Positions 52,950 through 55,121 of a DNA stretch of 55,121 nucleotides are shown here, in pieces. Origin of the DNA: Candidatus Cloacimonetes bacterium HGW-Cloacimonetes-1. Its GTDB lineage: Bacteria > Cloacimonadota > Cloacimonadia > Cloacimonadales > Cloacimonadaceae. The stretch is taken from positions 1 to 55,121 of the forward strand of contig PHBQ01000005.1 in the NCBI GenBank assembly GCA_002841975.1. The letters are read 5' to 3'. The notes below the pieces were generated by a model that did no database searches, had not been told where the DNA came from, and was given only the letters and a program-made list of their open reading frames with translations. Made by a program: the position numbers and the translations under genes. The first letter of the stretch is position 1; each line of letters opens with the position of its first letter.

Positions 52950-54758
52950 TTATGCATCCTTTGCAAACTCTTCATCTGCAACTTCTTGCATAAATTGATT
53001 CATATATAGATTGTAGTAGTCACCTTTTGATCTCATCAGTGACTGGTGATTCCCCTGTTCTATGATAGCACCCTTGTGCAACATCAGGATTCTATCAACT
53101 CCCCGAATCGTAGAAAGCCGATGTGCGACAATAATACTGGTTCTGCCTTGCAGGATTTTATGAATAGATTCCTGCAACAACTGCTCTGTTTCAGTGTCTA
53201 TAGACGCAGTAGCTTCATCCAAGATCAAGAGTGCAGGATCTGCCAGGATGACTCGGGCAAATGCTATTAACTGCTTTTGCCCAGTGGACAGCAAGTTACC
53301 GGATTCTCCCACTTTATAATCATATTGCTCCGGCAAATGAACGATAAAGTCATGAGCATTGATAGCTGTTGCAGCATCAATGACTTCCTGATCTGTAGCA
53401 TCCAATTTACCATAACGTATGTTTTCCATGATCGAGCCTTGAAACAAGTGTGGAGCCTGTTGCACATAGCCCAGCTGGGTATGTATCCAATCTATAGGTA
53501 TCGCTCTGTAGTCCTGTTCATCAATCTGAATACTGCCACTTTGAGGTTCATAGAACCTGCAGATCAGATTCACCAGCGTCGTTTTACCGGTTCCTGTTTC
53601 ACCAACCAGGGCGATACTCTCACCCGGATCAATATCTAAGTTAAAATCACTAAAAACACTCTTGCCTTCTTTGTAAGCAAAGCTCATGTTTTGGATAGTG
53701 ATTCTGCCTTTCATACGCTTCGCACTCCACTCCGGAGTCATGGGGATACTGAGATCTATCTCCGGTACCAGTTGTAAGAGCGAAAACACACGCTCTGCTG
53801 CAGCCTGAGCATTTTGCAATTCTGCAAACAATCTGGCAACATTGGAGATAGGTTCATAGAGTTGCATGGTATAGCTAATGAACGCCACCAGCGTACCATA
53901 ACCTATCACCTGAGCGATCACAGAGCTTCCGCCTAACCATAGCACTAAACCGGTACCTATGGATGATATCATCAAGATTATCGGCATGAATAGGGCAGAG
54001 GTAACGGCAGCTTTGACAGAGTTACGATACATATCCTGGTTGATGCTCATAAACTCATCCAAATTCGCCTTTTCACGCACCAGTGTCTTGGTGGTCTTGG
54101 CACCATGTATCCCTTCACCAAATCCATGAGTAATCTGTGAATTTATCTTCCGCACTTGTCGATAACTACCCAATATCCGGATATGGAACTTCGTACTAAT
54201 CCATGCCATAAGCGGTAACAGAGAGACCACGATGATCGCCAATTGCCAGTTGAGGGCAAAGATAATCCCTGTGACCATGATTATCATGGCAAGTCCCCAC
54301 ACGAGATCTACGATGCCCCAGGCCACGATATCTCCCAAGCGAGAAATATCTGCAGTGAGCCTGGCAACGATCCACCCGGTTGGAGTGCGATCATAATAAC
54401 TAAACGACATTTGGTTTAACTTGCGGATACAGCTCTTGCGCAGATCAAAATTCATACTTGTCTCCAATCTTCCTGCAAAATCAATCAGCATAAAGACGAG
54501 AACAAACTGCAGCAAGATCGCCGCGACATTGATCGAGATGAAGGTCAGCATGCCATCATACTTCTTGGGTATGATCATGTGATCTATTGCATATCTCGTC
54601 AATAGCGGCAAGATAGAGTCTATTGCAGCATTGAGCACCATTACAATAGCCAAGACTATGATCAGTCTTTTGTGTGGTAGGGTTTGCTTTAACACACTCT
54701 GCCACAGCGAGAGATTAAAGTTCTTTTTGTATTCGGTTTCTTTATAAGATGAAATCAT
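52950..54758 (-). CDS. ABC exporter half-transporter (permease-ATPase), subunit B of a heterodimer
   Basis: A 602-residue type IV (ABCB-like) exporter half: an N-terminal six-helix membrane domain (about 25-330) with the intracellular loop motif GWIVARLTADISRLGD, then an ATPase domain (about 350-590). Seen: Walker A GETGTGKTT, Q-loop LGYVQQAPHLF, a degenerate signature LLSTGQKQL (LSTGQ for LSGGQ), Walker B LLILDEATASID with the catalytic Glu present, and H-loop VAHRL. An AAGGA site precedes ATG 54758, 9 bases after the upstream ABC gene. The pair probably exports a lipid, drug or peptide; the substrate is unknown. Confidence 0.94.
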   Translation of the reverse strand: MISSYKETEYKKNFNLSLWQSVLKQTLPHKRLIIVLAIVMVLNAAIDSILPLLTRYAIDHMIIPKKYDGMLTFISINVAAILLQFVLVFMLIDFAGRLETSMNFDLRKSCIRKLNQMSFSYYDRTPTGWIVARLTADISRLGDIVAWGIVDLVWGLAMIIMVTGIIFALNWQLAIIVVSLLPLMAWISTKFHIRILGSYRQVRKINSQITHGFGEGIHGAKTTKTLVREKANLDEFMSINQDMYRNSVKAAVTSALFMPIILMISSIGTGLVLWLGGSSVIAQVIGYGTLVAFISYTMQLYEPISNVARLFAELQNAQAAAERVFSLLQLVPEIDLSIPMTPEWSAKRMKGRITIQNMSFAYKEGKSVFSDFNLDIDPGESIALVGETGTGKTTLVNLICRFYEPQSGSIQIDEQDYRAIPIDWIHTQLGYVQQAPHLFQGSIMENIRYGKLDATDQEVIDAATAINAHDFIVHLPEQYDYKVGESGNLLSTGQKQLIAFARVILADPALLILDEATASIDTETEQLLQESIHKILQGRTSIIVAHRLSTIRGVDRILMLHKGAIIEQGNHQSLMRSKGDYYNLYMNQFMQEVADEEFAKDA

Positions 54759-54767
54759 AATAAATCC

Positions 54768-55121
54768 TTATATAGCTTCGCTTTCCAGCTGATGTTGAAT
54801 GTTCCATATACGTTGATATGGTCCTTCACTATGCAGCAATTCTTGATGAGTTCCCAATTGGGCTATTTTGCCATGCTCCAGCACCAGTATCCTGTCTGCT
54901 ATAGACACTGTAGTCAATCTATGCGTGATAATGATGGTGGTAGCTTTGCCTTTACGTAACAATAAGTTTTGCTGGATTTCTCGTTCAGTTTCAGAATCCA
55001 CAGCACTCAGTGAATCATCCAGGATCAGTATCGGTGGATCCGCTATCAAAGCCCTGGCTATGGCCGAACGTTGTCTCTGTCCACCCGAAAGCGTGATCCC
55101 ATTCTCGCCGATTACTGTATC
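54768..55121 (-). CDS. ABC exporter half-transporter, C-terminal ATPase part (5' end outside window)
   Basis: The C-terminal ~117 residues of an ABC ATPase in frame to the right edge; the start lies beyond 55121. Seen: a canonical signature LSGGQRQRSAIARAL, Walker B ILILDDSLSAVDSETE in which the catalytic Glu is replaced by Asp, and the H-loop IIITHRL. It lies 9 bases upstream of the other half-transporter gene, so the two form a heterodimer in one operon. The Asp in Walker B here and the LSTGQ signature in the partner match the degenerate ATP site of TM287/288-type exporters. Confidence 0.9.
   Translation of the reverse strand, partial: DTVIGENGITLSGGQRQRSAIARALIADPPILILDDSLSAVDSETEREIQQNLLLRKGKATTIIITHRLTTVSIADRILVLEHGKIAQLGTHQELLHSEGPYQRIWNIQHQLESEAI

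Overview
The window is a compact, mostly protein-coding stretch of a bacterial chromosome of moderate G+C. At least four large secreted proteins (genes starting at 12339, 17179, 25357 and 36982) end in a FlgD-like fold with a YPNPF(NP) motif. That type of C-terminal sorting domain is typical of Candidatus Cloacimonadota and other Fibrobacterota/Chlorobiota/Bacteroidota-group bacteria. A gingipain-type (C25) protein, a 2-oxoacid:ferredoxin oxidoreductase, an outer-membrane-type barrel and several lipoproteins point to a Gram-negative anaerobe that ferments amino acids or peptides. A Cloacimonadota member is my best guess, made from protein style alone.

Layout. 1-4708: a very large C25-like secreted protein, cut by the left edge. 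4992-6326: a small ACT-like regulator meeting a membrane GT2 glycosyltransferase tail to tail. 6326-12339: dnaX, then a tight lipoprotein/secretion cluster (divergent polysaccharide deacetylase, DUF192 lipoprotein, M14 carboxypeptidase with dockerin and sorting domain). 12415-12510 (minus): an unannotated small SRP RNA with its own promoter and U-tract. 12541-16609: an EamA transporter and two TPR proteins. 17179-25357: two giant convergent secreted proteins, one an endonuclease I, sharing a terminator and a related C-terminal module.

25560-33887 is a long co-directional run: rpsO, pnp, ahcY, a UDP-HexNAc dehydrogenase, a specialised NusG paralogue, a UDP-sugar epimerase and UDP-glucose dehydrogenase. 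RNA processing and methyl-cycle genes are thus joined to cell-surface polysaccharide precursor supply, with two strong hairpins between rpsO and pnp. 34265-36855 is a four-subunit 2-oxoacid:ferredoxin oxidoreductase operon with a good promoter and terminator. 36982-44444 holds another giant secreted protein, an outer-membrane-type barrel, an LDH2-type dehydrogenase and an ODC/LDC-type decarboxylase. 44961-47264 holds thioredoxin, a solute-binding lipoprotein and a flavin-reductase-like protein. 47423-52861 is a complete pyruvate dehydrogenase complex (E1 alpha, E1 beta, E2, E3) with a convergent lipoate-protein ligase that could lipoylate E2. 52950 to the right edge is a heterodimeric ABC exporter; the second half is cut by the edge.

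Non-coding highlights are the SRP RNA, the rpsO-pnp hairpins, a three-copy palindromic repeat built of 11-base units in intergenic regions (about 14.9, 34.0 and 44.7 kb), and several clear intrinsic terminators. I found no tRNA, rRNA, CRISPR array, transposase or phage genes. All family calls come from reading motifs by eye; no database search was run.
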